Below are positions 11,279 to 22,004 of a stretch of DNA of 64,000 nucleotides, piece after piece (positions within the stretch are counted from its first letter, which is position 1; each line of letters begins with the position of its first letter). The position numbers and the translations under genes are program-made. The DNA is from Pseudothauera nasutitermitis (GTDB lineage: Bacteria; Pseudomonadota; Gammaproteobacteria; Burkholderiales; Rhodocyclaceae), in contig NZ_SSOC01000008.1 of assembly GCF_004801295.1 (NCBI RefSeq), positions 1-64,000 on the forward strand, written 5' to 3'. The notes under the pieces were generated by a model. That model saw nothing but the letters and a program-made list of their open reading frames with translations. It did not search any database and was not told the DNA's origin.

Positions 11279-11668
11279 ATGACCCTGATCGATTACTTCC
11301 GTCGCCTCGGCCAGCCGCCCCGCCGCAAGGCGAGCGAATCGACGCTGCTCGGCGCCACCCCGCGCCGCCGCCGCAAACCGGCCGCGCTGGATGGCTCCAC
11401 GCTCTATCAGTTCAAGAAGGATGTGCTGCTGACCATGGGCATGCTCAATCGTGGTGTACGGCACCAGGATTGCGAAGTGCTCAAGCGTCAGATGATCTTC
11501 ATCCAGACCCAGCTCTTCCATGCCGTCTACAACGACCCGAGCGTGCCCGAGGACACCCGGGAGATGTTGATGCAATACCACCTGAAGAGCGTCAAGGCCA
11601 CCCTCGAAGACCGCCGCCACGGACGTCTGCGCGAAATCGTGCAGGCGCCGCGCTCGCCGGCTCGCTGA
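11279..11668 (+). CDS. Small basic protein of unknown function (129 aa)
   Basis: No family recognised. The N-terminal third is basic with a run of arginines (PRRRRKPAALD). The rest looks alpha-helical (TLYQFKKDVLLTMGMLNRGV, then MIFIQTQLFHAVY). No signal peptide. ATG 11279 is chosen for an AGGA 8 bases upstream; an in-frame ATG at 11231 lacks a binding site and would add 16 residues. It sits 146 bases after the unknown 474-aa protein and converges with the DUF533 gene. Confidence 0.65.
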   Translation: MTLIDYFRRLGQPPRRKASESTLLGATPRRRRKPAALDGSTLYQFKKDVLLTMGMLNRGVRHQDCEVLKRQMIFIQTQLFHAVYNDPSVPEDTREMLMQYHLKSVKATLEDRRHGRLREIVQAPRSPAR

Positions 11669-11795
11669 GCACCAGCCGTCAGGGGCGGCCCGTGGCCGCG
11701 TCCTCTTCCAGCAGTTCGGCGTCCTTGTGCCGGTAGACCGGGCTGCAGCAGCACAGGATGTGCAACCCGGCACCCCGGCCCGGCAAACGCGGCGC

Positions 11796-12650
11796 TCAGA
11801 TTGTCGGCGCGCCGGTCAGCTGGTGCAGGCGCGCGACGGTGGCCGCATCCAGCCCCAACCCTGCCGCCAGCCGGCGCAGGTAGTCGACTTCCGCCGGGGT
11901 ATCGACGTCGATCGCCAGCAGGGAGGCGCCATACACCTGCGCGGCCACTTCCACGCCCGGCACGTCGCGGATCAGCCCCTGCAGATCCAGCGGTTTGCGC
12001 AGTTCCGTGAGCAGGAACTGCTTTTCCTCCGCGCTCACCCCGTCGTCGTCGATCTTGCCGACGATGCGCTGGATTTCCGCTTCATCCACCGTGCCGTCGG
12101 CCTTCGCGGCGGACAGCATGGCGCGCAGCACCAGGCGCTCGGTCTCCGGCGCGGTGAGCGCCGCCAACTCGGCCTGCGTGGGCGCCGCCGCGCCGCCGAC
12201 CAGCCCGGCTGCCGGGGCGCGCTGGCCGTTCCAGTTCTTCAGCGCCGCCATGGCGAGCGAGGCCAGGATGGCCATGCCCGCGCCGCCCAGCGCATTCCCG
12301 CCGCCGCGCTGCGCATTCTGGCCGCCGCCCAGCATGCCGCCGAGCAGATCGCCGAGGCCGCCTTTGGCCGCGCCCTGCCCCGCCGCGCCACCGAGCACAC
12401 TCCCGAGCAGATCGCCCAATCCGCCCCCGGCCCTGGCGGCGGACGGCTTGCCGAGCATGCCGCCGAGCACATCCCCCAGACCGCCGCCGGCGCGTCCGCC
12501 GCCCTGGCCCTGCAGCACGGCGCCGAGCACGTCGGCCAGCCCCGGCATCGCCCCCAGTCCCTGCGCACCCATGCTGTGCTGCAGACGCTCGCGGCTCTGG
12601 CCGGCCATGCCTTGCTGCAGGATTTGTCCGATCAGGTTTCCGAAACTCAT
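11796..12650 (-). CDS. DUF533 family (YebE-like) tellurite-resistance-TerB-like protein
   Basis: The 284-aa protein begins MSFGNLIGQILQQG, has a central glycine-rich part with three near-identical blocks of the form GGLGDxLGxxLG, a short hydrophobic segment (AILASLAMAAL) and a C-terminal helical TerB-like domain (LRAMLSAAKADGTVDEAEI, then EKQFLLTEL). This matches DUF533 inner-membrane-associated proteins of unknown role. ATG 12650 has GGAGG 6 bases upstream; the longer frame has no binding site. Promoter and partners are not evident. Confidence 0.85.
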   Translation of the reverse strand: MSFGNLIGQILQQGMAGQSRERLQHSMGAQGLGAMPGLADVLGAVLQGQGGGRAGGGLGDVLGGMLGKPSAARAGGGLGDLLGSVLGGAAGQGAAKGGLGDLLGGMLGGGQNAQRGGGNALGGAGMAILASLAMAALKNWNGQRAPAAGLVGGAAAPTQAELAALTAPETERLVLRAMLSAAKADGTVDEAEIQRIVGKIDDDGVSAEEKQFLLTELRKPLDLQGLIRDVPGVEVAAQVYGASLLAIDVDTPAEVDYLRRLAAGLGLDAATVARLHQLTGAPTI

Positions 12651-12776
12651 GGCATGCCTCCGCGCTGGTGAAGGCATCCATTCTATCGGCGCCGCCCGCG
12701 CCCCTTTCGGCACTTCGACGCAGCGCGGGTTACTTTGTGTAAAACGGCCCGGCCTGCGTCGATGCCGCGGACACGC

Positions 12777-13175
12777 TCAGCGGCACAGGGCCAGGAAATG
12801 GTTGCGAGTCAGCGGGGCCAGCACCAGATGGTCGGCCGCGCGCGGATCGACCCAGCGGACCTCCTCGATTTCCGCGTCCGCCGCCACCGGCGCATCCGTC
12901 ACCAGACGGAAGGTTTCGGCGACCACCGAATACCCCGGTTCGTTGGCGGCGGCCTCCACGTAGCGGCCCAGATACGCCAGCTCGGCGGGCTCGACGGCCA
13001 GGCCGAGTTCCTCCGCCAGTTCCCGGCACAGCGCATCGGCGGCCTGCTCGCCGGCCTCCAGCTTGCCGCCCGGCTGCATGAAGGCCCGCGTTCCGCGCTT
13101 CCTGACCAGCAGGGCCTGGCCATCGGAACGGGTAATCACGGCAACGGCGATGTGGAAGACCTTATCGGGATTCAC
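12777..13175 (-). CDS. NUDIX hydrolase
   Basis: Small (132 aa) pyrophosphohydrolase that cleaves a nucleoside diphosphate linked to another group. The NUDIX box is complete: GGKLEAGEQAADALCRELAE followed by ELGL (G-x5-E-x7-REL-x-EELGL). The substrate, possibly a damaged nucleotide as in MutT relatives, cannot be inferred. It lies downstream of the nitrate operon in the same direction, 58 bases after its end, so read-through is possible. Confidence 0.93.
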   Translation of the reverse strand: MNPDKVFHIAVAVITRSDGQALLVRKRGTRAFMQPGGKLEAGEQAADALCRELAEELGLAVEPAELAYLGRYVEAAANEPGYSVVAETFRLVTDAPVAADAEIEEVRWVDPRAADHLVLAPLTRNHFLALCR

Positions 13176-13233
13176 GGGCGGCCACCTGGGCGGGAAAGTG
13201 GAAGGCGCAAGGGTACTTCACCCGGCTCCAGGT

Positions 13234-16200
13234 TCAATACACGTCGCGTACATAGCGTTTGTCGCGGCCCAGTTGCGCCACATAGTCGGCGGCGGCCTCG
13301 GCGTTCAGGCCGCCGTGCGCCTGCGCCACCTCGCGCAGGGCCGCATCCACGTCCTTGGCCATGCGACCGGCGTCGCCGCAGACGTAGAAGTGGGCGCCGT
13401 CCTGCAGCCAGGCCCACAGCCGGGCGCCGTGTTCGCGCATGCGGTCCTGCACGTAGAGCTTTTCCGCCTGGTCGCGCGAGAAGGCCAAGCTGAGTTCGGT
13501 GAGCAGGCCGTCCTGGTGCATGCCTTGCAGTTCGTCGCGGTAGTAGAAATCGGTGGCGGCGTGCTGCTCGCCGAAGAACAGCCAGTTGCGCCCGCGGTCG
13601 CCGCGCGCCCGGCGCTCGTGCAGGAAGGCGCGGAACGGCGCCACGCCGGTGCCGGGGCCGACCATGATCATCGGCGTGTCCGCGCCCTGCGGCGGGCGGA
13701 AATGGGCGGAGCGTTGCACGAAGATGGGCACGTCGATGCCGTCGGCGCGGTCAGCCAGGAAGGTCGAGCACACCCCGCCCCGGCGGCGCCCCTGATGCGC
13801 GTAGCGCAGCACCGAGACGGTCAGGTGCACTTCGTCGGGCTGCGCCCTGGGGCTGGACGAGATCGAGTACAGCCGGGGTTGCAGGCGCTTGAGCGCGCCG
13901 ACCCATTCCTGCGCGCCGACGCGGAGGGGGAATTCGTGCAGCAGGTCGGCGATCTGGCGGCCCCACAGCCAGGCCTTGAGTTCCTGGGCGCGGTCGGGGG
14001 CGAGCAGTCCGGCCAGGGATTCGGCACCGCAACGCGCGTGGACGAAGGCGAGCAGTTCGGGGGTGATGCGGGTGATGTCCTGATGGCGCAGCAGGGCCTC
14101 GGAGATCGCCATCTCCCCCAGGCCGTCGAGCGTGACCGGGGCGGACGGCGGCAGTTTCAGGGCATCCAGCATTTCGGCCACCCCTTGCGGGCAATTGGCC
14201 GGCCATACGCCCAGGGCGTCGCCGGCTTCGTAGCGCAGGCCGGTGTCCTTCAGGTCGAAGACGAACTGGCGGGTTTCCTTGCCGGCGCCCTCGCCGTTGA
14301 GCAGCCGGTTGGCCAGCAGACGGGTGCGCAGCGGGCGCTGCCGTGAGTGGGATAAATGCGGGGCCGGCGCCGCGTCCTGTCCGATGTAGGCCGGGCCGCC
14401 CTCGCCCGCCGCCACACCGATGAGTTCGGGTCGCGCCACGGCGGAGCGGGCCACGCCGTGCGCCGCCAGGGCTGAGACGAGCGCCGCCAGCCACGCCGAG
14501 GCGGCCTGGCGGTAGTCGGGCTCGCAATCGACGCGGGGCAGCAGGCGTTGCGCGCCCAAGGCTGCCAGCCGGGCGTCGAGCCGGCGGCCGAAGCCGCAGA
14601 ACTGGTCGTAGCTGGTGTCACCGAAGGCAAGCACGGCATACGGGCAGGCCACCAGCCGGGCGGCGGCTTCGCCTTGCAGGGCCTGCCAGAAGGCCGCGCC
14701 GTTGTCCGGCGGGTCACCGTCGCCGAAGGTGCTGGCGATCAGCAGCAGGGGCGCTGCGGCGGGGAGGTCCTCCAGCTTGCAGGCATCCATGCCTTGCAGG
14801 TTCACCGTCCAGCCCTGCGCGCGCAACTGCTGCGCGCATTCGCCAGCGAAGCCTTCGGCATTGCCGGTCTGCGAGGCCCACAGCAGCGTGAGCGCGCGCG
14901 CGTTGGTGGCCTGCGCAGTGACCTGCATGATGGCCGGCGCGGCTGCCTCCACCGGCCCAGCAGTACGCGAGAACAGCCCGGCCAGCATGCCGTCGACCAG
15001 CATCCGCTTGGCCGGTGCCAAGGGCGCCTGGACCGGCAGGACGGGCACGCCGTCCGCCTTGCGCGCTTCCTCGCTGCGCAGGCCGGTCAGGAAGCCGCGC
15101 AGGTAGAGCCGTTCGTGCTCGTCCAATGCGGGCGCTTCGACGGGGTCCAGGCCGAGCAGGCGGGCCAGTGCGTCGATCTGCATGATGTGCTGCTCCCTTG
15201 CGTGGCGGGCCGCCGGTGCGGCGGCCGAGGTGACCGCGGGTGCCTCGGGTTCCTTGATTTCCTGCGCGGCGGATTCGGGCGGGCCGACCCGGCACAGGGC
15301 CACGGCGCAGAATTTCAGTTCGGGTTGTTGCGAGAGTGCATCGACGGCGTCGCTGGTCACCGCGTTGATCGCCAGATCGTCGCCATGCACGTCGTTCCAG
15401 TGGAAGGGCGCGAAGCAGTTGCCCGCGCGCACGCGCTCGCTGAGCCGCGCCGGCAGCACGGCGCGGCCGCGGCGCGAGCGCACCTCGACGCGGTCCCGCT
15501 CGCGGATGCCCAGCGCCGCGGCGTCCTCGGGATGGATGTCGACGAAGGGGCCGGGGTTGAGCTTGTTCAGCGTGGGAATCTTGCCGGTCTTGGTGAGCGT
15601 GTGCCACTGGTGCTGTACCCGGCCGGTGTTGAGCACGAAGGGGAAATCGGCATCGGGCAGTTCGGCCGGCTCGGCATGCGGGCGGGCGAAGAACACACCC
15701 CGGCCGCTGGGCGTGGCGAAGACGATGCGCGGGGGGCTGCCGTCGTCCGCCGGTCCGAACGGCTGGCGTGCGCCGTCGTTGAGGTAGCGGATCGGGTGGC
15801 GGTCTGCTCCGTCATCCGGCGCACAGGGCCATTGCAGCGGGGTTTCGCGCAGGCGCGCATGGCTGGCGCCGCGCAGGTCGTAGCCGGTCTTGGGGTTCCA
15901 GAAACGCTTGATCTCTTCGAAGACCTCCGCCGCGCTGGCGTAGTCGAAGCCTTCCGCATAGCCCATCTCGCAGGCCACGCGGGCGATGATCTGCCAGTCC
16001 GGCAGGGCCTGGCCGGGCGGGTCGACGGCCTGCTGCATCAGCATCAGATTGCGCTCGGAGTTGATCATCACGCCTTCGGCCTCGGCCCACAGCGCGCCGG
16101 GCAGCAGGATGTCGGCGTAGCGGTTGGTCTCGGTATCCAGGAAGGCATCCTGGGTGATGACCAGTTCGGCGCGTTGCAGGCCGGCGATGACGTTCCGGCG

Positions 16201-17430
16201 GTTGGCGACCGAGGCCACCGGGTTGGTGCAGATGATCCAGCAGGCCTTGATGTCGCCGGCCGCCATGCGCTCGAACATCGCCACCGTGCCGCCAAGCTGG
16301 CGGGTGTGCAGGGTGCCGCGCGGCACGCCCCAAGCGTCCTCGACGAAGTGGCGGTCTTCCTCCACCAGCACGCTGCGCTGGCCGGGCAGGCCGGGGCCCA
16401 TGTAGCCCATCTCGCGCCCGCCCATGGCGTTGGGCTGGCCGGTGAGGGAGAACGGCCCGCTGCCCGGCTGGCAGATCGCCCCGGTGGCCAGGTGCAGGTT
16501 GCACAGGGCGTTGGTGTGCCAGGTGCCGTGGGTGCTCTGGTTGAGGCCCATGGTCCAGCAGCTCATCCATGCGCCGGCCTCGCCGATCCACTGCGCGGCC
16601 TGGCGGATCTGTCCTTCCGGGAGGCCGGTGAGGGCGCTGACCCTGTCGGGTGCGTAGTCCGCCAGGAAGGCCGGCATGGCTTCCCAGCCTTCGGTGTACC
16701 GGGCGATGAAATCCGCGTCGGTGTGGCCGTTGGCGTGCAGCAGGTGCAGCAGGCCGTTGAGCAGGGCGAGGTCGGTGCCCGGTTTGATCTGCAGGAACAG
16801 GTCGGCCTTGTCGGCGGTGGCGCTGCGGCGCGGGTCCACCACGATCAGCCGGGCGCCGGCCTTGACCCGGTCCATCATGCGCAGGAACAGGATGGGGTGG
16901 CAGTCCGCCATGTTGGCGCCGATGACGAAGAACACCTCGGCGCGGTCGAAGTCCTGGTACGAGCCGGGCGGTCCGTCCGAGCCCAGCGAGAGCTTGTAGC
17001 CGCTGCCCGCGCTGGCCATGCACAGGCGCGAGTTGGACTCGATCTGGTTGGTGCCGAGGTAGCCCTTGGCCAGCTTGTTGGCGAGGTATTGCGCTTCCAG
17101 CGACATCTGCCCGGAGACGTACAGCGAGATCGCGTCCGGGCCGTGCGCGTCGAGGATGGCGCGCAGGCGCCGGGCGGTCTGCGTGATGGCCGCATCCATG
17201 TCGACGCGCACCGGCTCCTGCTGGCGATCGGCGCGCAGAAAGGCGGATTCCATGCGCCCGGCGTCGCGCAGGGCCTGGGCGCTGGTGCTGCCCTTGGTGC
17301 ACAGCCGGCCGAAGTTGGCGGGGTGGGCCTTGGTGCCCGTCACCTTCACCACCCGCTCGCCCTCCACGTGCAGGGTCATGCCGCAGCCGACGCCGCAGTA
17401 GGGGCAGACGGTGTCGACTTCGCGGGTCAT
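13234..17430 (-). CDS. nasA: Assimilatory nitrate reductase fused to a flavodoxin/FAD/NADPH reductase module
   Basis: Reduces nitrate to nitrite in the cytoplasm. Residues 1-800 are a molybdopterin (bis-MGD) reductase: N-terminal [4Fe-4S] cysteines C9, C12, C16 and C44, and the likely Mo ligand C137 in SRLCMAS. After an alanine/proline linker come a flavodoxin domain (about 845-990, [21 protein letters not shown]) and a CysJ-like FAD/NADPH domain (about 1010-1398) with [29 protein letters not shown] and a terminal tyrosine. The single 1398-aa chain could take electrons directly from NADPH via FAD and FMN. ATG 17430 precedes the family N-terminus. It is the last gene of the nitrate operon. Confidence 0.95.
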   Translation of the reverse strand: MTREVDTVCPYCGVGCGMTLHVEGERVVKVTGTKAHPANFGRLCTKGSTSAQALRDAGRMESAFLRADRQQEPVRVDMDAAITQTARRLRAILDAHGPDAISLYVSGQMSLEAQYLANKLAKGYLGTNQIESNSRLCMASAGSGYKLSLGSDGPPGSYQDFDRAEVFFVIGANMADCHPILFLRMMDRVKAGARLIVVDPRRSATADKADLFLQIKPGTDLALLNGLLHLLHANGHTDADFIARYTEGWEAMPAFLADYAPDRVSALTGLPEGQIRQAAQWIGEAGAWMSCWTMGLNQSTHGTWHTNALCNLHLATGAICQPGSGPFSLTGQPNAMGGREMGYMGPGLPGQRSVLVEEDRHFVEDAWGVPRGTLHTRQLGGTVAMFERMAAGDIKACWIICTNPVASVANRRNVIAGLQRAELVITQDAFLDTETNRYADILLPGALWAEAEGVMINSERNLMLMQQAVDPPGQALPDWQIIARVACEMGYAEGFDYASAAEVFEEIKRFWNPKTGYDLRGASHARLRETPLQWPCAPDDGADRHPIRYLNDGARQPFGPADDGSPPRIVFATPSGRGVFFARPHAEPAELPDADFPFVLNTGRVQHQWHTLTKTGKIPTLNKLNPGPFVDIHPEDAAALGIRERDRVEVRSRRGRAVLPARLSERVRAGNCFAPFHWNDVHGDDLAINAVTSDAVDALSQQPELKFCAVALCRVGPPESAAQEIKEPEAPAVTSAAAPAARHAREQHIMQIDALARLLGLDPVEAPALDEHERLYLRGFLTGLRSEEARKADGVPVLPVQAPLAPAKRMLVDGMLAGLFSRTAGPVEAAAPAIMQVTAQATNARALTLLWASQTGNAEGFAGECAQQLRAQGWTVNLQGMDACKLEDLPAAAPLLLIASTFGDGDPPDNGAAFWQALQGEAAARLVACPYAVLAFGDTSYDQFCGFGRRLDARLAALGAQRLLPRVDCEPDYRQAASAWLAALVSALAAHGVARSAVARPELIGVAAGEGGPAYIGQDAAPAPHLSHSRQRPLRTRLLANRLLNGEGAGKETRQFVFDLKDTGLRYEAGDALGVWPANCPQGVAEMLDALKLPPSAPVTLDGLGEMAISEALLRHQDITRITPELLAFVHARCGAESLAGLLAPDRAQELKAWLWGRQIADLLHEFPLRVGAQEWVGALKRLQPRLYSISSSPRAQPDEVHLTVSVLRYAHQGRRRGGVCSTFLADRADGIDVPIFVQRSAHFRPPQGADTPMIMVGPGTGVAPFRAFLHERRARGDRGRNWLFFGEQHAATDFYYRDELQGMHQDGLLTELSLAFSRDQAEKLYVQDRMREHGARLWAWLQDGAHFYVCGDAGRMAKDVDAALREVAQAHGGLNAEAAADYVAQLGRDKRYVRDVY

Positions 17431-17450
17431 GGCCGTGCGCGCCGCCGGAT

Positions 17451-17831
17451 TCAGCAGTGCAGCCACACCAGGCCGTCGCGCGCGGCCACCGCGTAGGTGG
17501 CGAGCGGCGTGCCGGGGTCTTCCAGGCAGACTCCGTCGCGCAGCCGGTAGTGGTGCTTGTAGATCGGCGAGGCCACCACCGGCTCGCCGCCCAGGTCGCC
17601 GACGATGCCGCGCGAGAGCACGTTGGCGCCGCTGTGCGGGTCGTGGTTGTCGAGGGCGTACAGGCTGCCGTCCGCGAGGCGGAACACCGCCACCTGCCGG
17701 CCGTCGAGCAGCACGCACACGCCGGTGTCGGGCCAGATGTCGTCCAGCGCGCAGACCGGCTGCCAGGCGCCGGCCCCGGCGCTGACTTCGACGGATTCCA
17801 TGACGGCCGCGCTTGCGCTTCTTGCATTCAT
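17451..17831 (-). CDS. nirD: Assimilatory nitrite reductase, small subunit
   Basis: Partner of NirB in the NADH-dependent six-electron reduction of nitrite to ammonium. The 126-aa protein has the Rieske-like fold without the iron-sulfur cysteines, as is normal for Nir[18 protein letters not shown] and [19 protein letters not shown] are visible. GGAG lies 7 bases before ATG 17831. It is 11 bases after nirB and 20 bases before nasA. Confidence 0.95.
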   Translation of the reverse strand: MNARSASAAVMESVEVSAGAGAWQPVCALDDIWPDTGVCVLLDGRQVAVFRLADGSLYALDNHDPHSGANVLSRGIVGDLGGEPVVASPIYKHHYRLRDGVCLEDPGTPLATYAVAARDGLVWLHC

Positions 17832-17842
17832 CGCGGGCTCCT

Positions 17843-20413
17843 TCAGACGGTTTCGGGGACCACCGCGATGCCCTTGAAGCGCATCTGCTTCTCGGCCGCG
17901 GTGGCGGGGCGGATCTGCCCGCGTTCGGGGACGAAGACGACGTTGTCGTCGCCCGCGTCGCTGTTCACGAAGGTGCGCAGGCGCTTGCGCGCCGCCGGGT
18001 CGTCCAGCGCGGCCCGCCATTCGCAGGCGTAGCTGTCCACCACCTGGGCCATGGCGGCTTCCAGCTCCGCCGCAATGCCCAGGCGGTCGTCCAGCACCAC
18101 GGCCTTCAGGTAGTCCAGCCCGCCTTCCAGGTTGTCGCGCCAGGTGCTGGTGCGTTGCAGGCGGTCGGCGGTGCGGATGTAGAACATCAGGAAGCGGTCG
18201 ATCAGGCGCACCAGCGTGGCTTCGTCGAGATCGGCGGCCAGCAGTTCGGCGTGGCGCGGCTTCATGCCGCCGTTGCCGCACACGTAGAGATTCCAGCCGC
18301 GCTCGGTGGCGATCACGCCGACGTCCTTGCCCTGCGCCTCGGCGCATTCGCGCGTGCACCCGGACACGCCGAACTTGATCTTGTGCGGCGCGCGCAGGCC
18401 CTTGTAGCGGTGCTCCAGGCGGATCGCCATGCCCACCGAGTCCTGCACGCCGTAGCGGCACCAGGTGGAGCCGACGCAGGATTTCACCGTGCGCAGCGAC
18501 TTGCCGTAGGCATGGCCGGATTCGAAGCCGGCAGCGATCAGTTCGCCCCAGATCCGCGGCAGTTCATGCGCCTGCGCGCCGAACAGGTCGATGCGCTGGC
18601 CGCCGGTGATCTTGGTATACAGGCCGTAGCGTTTGGCCACCTCGCCGATGGCGATGAGCTTGTCCGGGGTGATCTCGCCGCCGGGGATGCGCGGCACCAC
18701 CGAATAGGTGCCGTCCTTCTGGATGTTGCCGAGGAAGTAGTCATTGCTGTCCTGCAGCGGCGCGTGTTCGGGTTTGAGCACGAAGTCGTTCCAGCAACTG
18801 GCGAGGATGTTGGCCACCGTGGGCTTGCACACATCGCAGCCGCGCCCCCGGCCGTGGCGGGCGAGCAGTTCGGCGAAGCTGCGGAGGCCTTCCACGCGCA
18901 CCAGGTGATACAGCTCCTGGCGCGAATGGGCGAAGTGTTCGCACAGGTGGTTGTTCACCGCCACGCCCTGGCGCGCCAGTTCGGCCTTGAGCACCTGGGT
19001 GACGAGCGGCACGCAGCCGCCGCAGGAGGTGCCCGCGCGGGTAGCGGCCTTGAGTTCGCCGATGGTGTGGGCGCCGCCTTCGATGGCCGCGCACAACTGG
19101 CCCTTGCTGACGTTGTTGCACGAGCACAGCACCGCGCCGTCGGGCAGCGCATCCACGCCCAGCGCGGGTTTGGCCATGCCGTCCGGCGCGGGCAGGATGA
19201 GCTGCTCGGGCGCCTCGGGCAGTTCGAGGCCGTTCAGCATCATCTGCAACAGCGTGCCGTACTCGGCGGCGTCGCCCACCAGCACCGCGCCCAGCAGGCG
19301 CTTGCCGTCCGCGCTGACCACCAGCTTCTTGTAGACCTGCTTGAGTTCGTCGGTGAACACGCAGGCCCGCGCGCCCGCCGTGCGGCCCTGGGCATCGCCG
19401 ATGCTGGCCACGTCCACGCCCATCAGCTTGAGCTTGGTGCTCAGGTCGGCCCCGGAGAAGGACACCCCGGCACTGCCGGCAAGGTGCGCGGCGGCCACCC
19501 GCGCCATGTCGTAGCCGGGCGCCACCAGGCCGAACACCTGGCCGTTCCACGACGCGCATTCGCCGATGGCGTAGATGTCCGCATCGCTGCTGCGGCAGTG
19601 GCCGTCGATCGCCACCCCGCCGCGCGGGCCGATGGCGAGCAGGCACTGGCGCGCCAGTTCGTCGCGCGCGCGGATGCCGGCGGAGAACACGATCATGTCG
19701 GTTTCCAGCCAGCTGCCGTCGGCGAACACCATGCGGTGGCGCGCGGTGGCGCCGTCGGTGATGTCCACGGTGTTGCGCTCGGTGTGCACCTGCACGCCGA
19801 GTTCCTCGATCTTGCTGCGCAGGATTCGGCCGCCGCCTTCGTCCACCTGCACCACCATCAGGCGCGGGGCGAATTCCACCACGTGCGTGCGCAGCCCCAT
19901 GTCGCGCAGCGCCTTGGCGCATTCCAGCCCCAGCAGGCCGCCGCCCACCACCACGCCGCTGGCCGAAGTGGCGCCGCTGGCCTGCATGGCTTCGAGATCC
20001 TCGATGGTGCGATAGACGTGGCAGCCCGGCCGGTCGCTGCCCGGCACCGGCGGCACGAAGGGATAGGAGCCGGTGGCCAGCACCAGCTTGTCGTAGGCCA
20101 GCACCTCGCCGTCGGCGAGCTGGAGGGTATTCCTGCGCCGCTCGATGCCGGCGACACGCGCGTTCAGGCGCAGCGTGAGGCCGGGGCGCTGGTAGAAGCC
20201 CGGCTCGACCAGCGACAGGTCTTCGGCGCTGCTGCCGGAGAAGAAGCTGGACAGGTGCACGCGGTCGTAGGCCGGGCGCGGCTCCTCGCCGAGCACGGTG
20301 AGTTCGATGCCGGCGGCCGGCAGGTCGGAATGCACGGCCAGCAGTTCCTGCACGAAGCGGTGGCCGACCATGCCGTTGCCGACCACGACGATGTGTTGTT
20401 TGCGGGTGGACAT
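17843..20413 (-). CDS. nirB: Assimilatory nitrite reductase [NAD(P)H], large subunit
   Basis: Cytoplasmic siroheme enzyme (856 aa). Order of domains: FAD/NAD pyridine nucleotide reductase (GNGMVGHR near the start, [10 protein letters not shown] about 150), BFD-like [2Fe-2S] segments (CSCNN...CGGC, then GRGCDVCKP), and the siroheme/[4Fe-4S] domain with CVGSTWC and SGCTREC. All metal ligands are present. GGAG precedes ATG 20413. It lies 11 bases after cobA, whose product makes the siroheme precursor it needs. Confidence 0.97.
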   Translation of the reverse strand: MSTRKQHIVVVGNGMVGHRFVQELLAVHSDLPAAGIELTVLGEEPRPAYDRVHLSSFFSGSSAEDLSLVEPGFYQRPGLTLRLNARVAGIERRRNTLQLADGEVLAYDKLVLATGSYPFVPPVPGSDRPGCHVYRTIEDLEAMQASGATSASGVVVGGGLLGLECAKALRDMGLRTHVVEFAPRLMVVQVDEGGGRILRSKIEELGVQVHTERNTVDITDGATARHRMVFADGSWLETDMIVFSAGIRARDELARQCLLAIGPRGGVAIDGHCRSSDADIYAIGECASWNGQVFGLVAPGYDMARVAAAHLAGSAGVSFSGADLSTKLKLMGVDVASIGDAQGRTAGARACVFTDELKQVYKKLVVSADGKRLLGAVLVGDAAEYGTLLQMMLNGLELPEAPEQLILPAPDGMAKPALGVDALPDGAVLCSCNNVSKGQLCAAIEGGAHTIGELKAATRAGTSCGGCVPLVTQVLKAELARQGVAVNNHLCEHFAHSRQELYHLVRVEGLRSFAELLARHGRGRGCDVCKPTVANILASCWNDFVLKPEHAPLQDSNDYFLGNIQKDGTYSVVPRIPGGEITPDKLIAIGEVAKRYGLYTKITGGQRIDLFGAQAHELPRIWGELIAAGFESGHAYGKSLRTVKSCVGSTWCRYGVQDSVGMAIRLEHRYKGLRAPHKIKFGVSGCTRECAEAQGKDVGVIATERGWNLYVCGNGGMKPRHAELLAADLDEATLVRLIDRFLMFYIRTADRLQRTSTWRDNLEGGLDYLKAVVLDDRLGIAAELEAAMAQVVDSYACEWRAALDDPAARKRLRTFVNSDAGDDNVVFVPERGQIRPATAAEKQMRFKGIAVVPETV

Positions 20414-20424
20414 GTGCGTCTCCT

Positions 20425-21186
20425 TCAGGCGGCCAGCGCCTGGTCGGCGGGCGGAATCAGCGATTGCGCACAGGCCAGCGCCGCCACCTCCCCCACCACG
20501 ATGATCACCGGCGCGGCCAGCCCCTCGGCGGCCACGCGCGCCGGCAGATCGGCCAGGCGCGCACGCACCTCGCGCTGCACGGCCAGCGTGCCGGAGGCGA
20601 TGGCCGCCGCCGGGGTGTCCGCCGGCAGGCCGGCGGCGATCAGCCGCGCGGCGATGTTGAGCAGGCGCGCCAGCCCCATGTAGATCACCAGCGTGGTGCC
20701 GCCGCGCGCCAGTGCCGCCCAGTCCGGCTCGCCGCAGCCTTCCCCGGCGGTGCCGGTGACCAGGGTGACGCCGTGGGCGTGGGCGCGGTGGGTCACCGGG
20801 ATGCCGGCGGCGGCGGGCACCGCGATGCCGGCGGTGAGGCCGGGCACCACTTCGGCCCGCAGCCCGGCGGCGGCCAACGCCTCGACCTCCTCCGCGCCAC
20901 GGCCGAACACGAAGGGGTCGCCGCCCTTCAGGCGCACCACGGTGCGCCCGCGCCGGGCGTAGCGTGCCATCAGGCGGTGGATGAAGCCCTGCGGGGTAGA
21001 GGCCCGCCCGCCGCGCTTGCCGACCTTGAGCACGCGCGCTGCGGGGCGCACCAGGGCGAGAATTTCGGCGGACACCAGATCGTCGGCCAGCACGATCTCG
21101 GCCTCGTCGGCGAGGATGCGCGCCGCGCGCAGGGTGAGCAGGTCCGCGGCGCCCGGTCCGGCGCCGATCAGGTAGATCTTCGACAT
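20425..21186 (-). CDS. cobA: Uroporphyrinogen-III C-methyltransferase
   Basis: Adds two SAM methyl groups to uroporphyrinogen III to give precorrin-2, the precursor of siroheme. The 253 aa begin YLIGAGPGAADLLT, with VRLKGGDPFVFGRGAEE and VVPGLTAGIAVPAAAGIPVT, the classic SUMT motifs. There is no fused CysG Fe-chelatase/dehydrogenase domain or HemD, so later siroheme steps are encoded elsewhere. Its place between the transporter and nirB dedicates it to nitrite reductase. Confidence 0.95.
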   Translation of the reverse strand: MSKIYLIGAGPGAADLLTLRAARILADEAEIVLADDLVSAEILALVRPAARVLKVGKRGGRASTPQGFIHRLMARYARRGRTVVRLKGGDPFVFGRGAEEVEALAAAGLRAEVVPGLTAGIAVPAAAGIPVTHRAHAHGVTLVTGTAGEGCGEPDWAALARGGTTLVIYMGLARLLNIAARLIAAGLPADTPAAAIASGTLAVQREVRARLADLPARVAAEGLAAPVIIVVGEVAALACAQSLIPPADQALAA

Positions 21187-21202
21187 GGGGTTCTCCGGAG
21201 CG

Positions 21203-21994
21203 CTAGGCCGCCACGCGCAGTTGTTTCTGGTAGAGGAATTCCATCAACGCCGCGCGGCATTCGCCGAACTGCGGGTCGTGGGCCAGGGCGAGACGGTCGC
21301 GCGGGCGTTCGAGCCTAACCTCCAGGATTTCACCGATGGTCGCCGCCGGGCCGTTGGTGAGCATCACCACGCGGTCGGACAGCAGCACCGCCTCATCCAC
21401 GTCGTGGGTCACCATGACCATGGTGGCCCGGGTAGCGGCGAGGATCTTCATCAACTCATCCTGCAAATTGGCGCGGGTGAGCGCGTCGAGCGCGCCGAAG
21501 GGCTCGTCCATCAGCAGGATGCGCGGCTGCATCGACAAGGCACGGGCGATGCCCACGCGCTGCTTCATGCCGCCGGAAATCTCGTGCGGGTACTTGCTCT
21601 CGGCATGGGTGAGGCCCACCAGCGCCAGCGCCTCGCGGGTGCGCTCCTTGAGGCGCACCTTGGGCTCCTTGGCGGAAAACACGCGCTCCACCGCCAGATA
21701 CACGTTGTCGAAGCAGGTCAGCCAGGGCAGCAGGGAATGGTTCTGGAACACCACCGCGCGCTCCGGGCCGGGGCCGGCGATCTCGCGGCCGTCGCACAGC
21801 AGCACGCCGCCGGTGGGCCGGGTGAGGCCGGCGATGAGGTTGAGCAGCGTGGATTTGCCGCAGCCGGAATGGCCGATCAGCGCGATGCTCTCGCCTTCGA
21901 AAATATCCAGGTGGATGTCGCGCAGCGCGGTGAAGCGGCCCTTCTTGGTCTCGAAGGTCTGCCCGACACTCTCGATCTGTACGATCTTCTTCAT
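21203..21994 (-). CDS. nrtD: Nitrate ABC transporter, ATP-binding protein
   Basis: ATPase of the nitrate/nitrite importer (263 aa). Walker A GHSGCGKST, Q-loop VVFQNHSLLPWLT, signature ISGGMKQR, Walker B ILLMDEP and the H-loop THDVDEA are intact. It is the short form without the NrtC-type C-terminal substrate-binding domain, as in Klebsiella NasD. It is 10 bases after the permease gene and 16 bases before cobA. Confidence 0.94.
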   Translation of the reverse strand: MKKIVQIESVGQTFETKKGRFTALRDIHLDIFEGESIALIGHSGCGKSTLLNLIAGLTRPTGGVLLCDGREIAGPGPERAVVFQNHSLLPWLTCFDNVYLAVERVFSAKEPKVRLKERTREALALVGLTHAESKYPHEISGGMKQRVGIARALSMQPRILLMDEPFGALDALTRANLQDELMKILAATRATMVMVTHDVDEAVLLSDRVVMLTNGPAATIGEILEVRLERPRDRLALAHDPQFGECRAALMEFLYQKQLRVAA

Positions 21995-22004
21995 GATCGT
22001 CTCC

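Noticed and set aside
14548-17496. 982-codon open frame antisense to nasA
   Set aside because: Shadow of a strongly GC3-biased gene, no motif and low-complexity residues.
17431-17718. N-terminal extension of the nasA frame
   Set aside because: It overlaps nirD, is arginine-rich and the nitrate reductase N-terminus starts exactly at 17430.
17813-20683. 956-codon open frame antisense to nirB and cobA
   Set aside because: Spans two real genes on the opposite strand; histidine/alanine/glycine-rich shadow.
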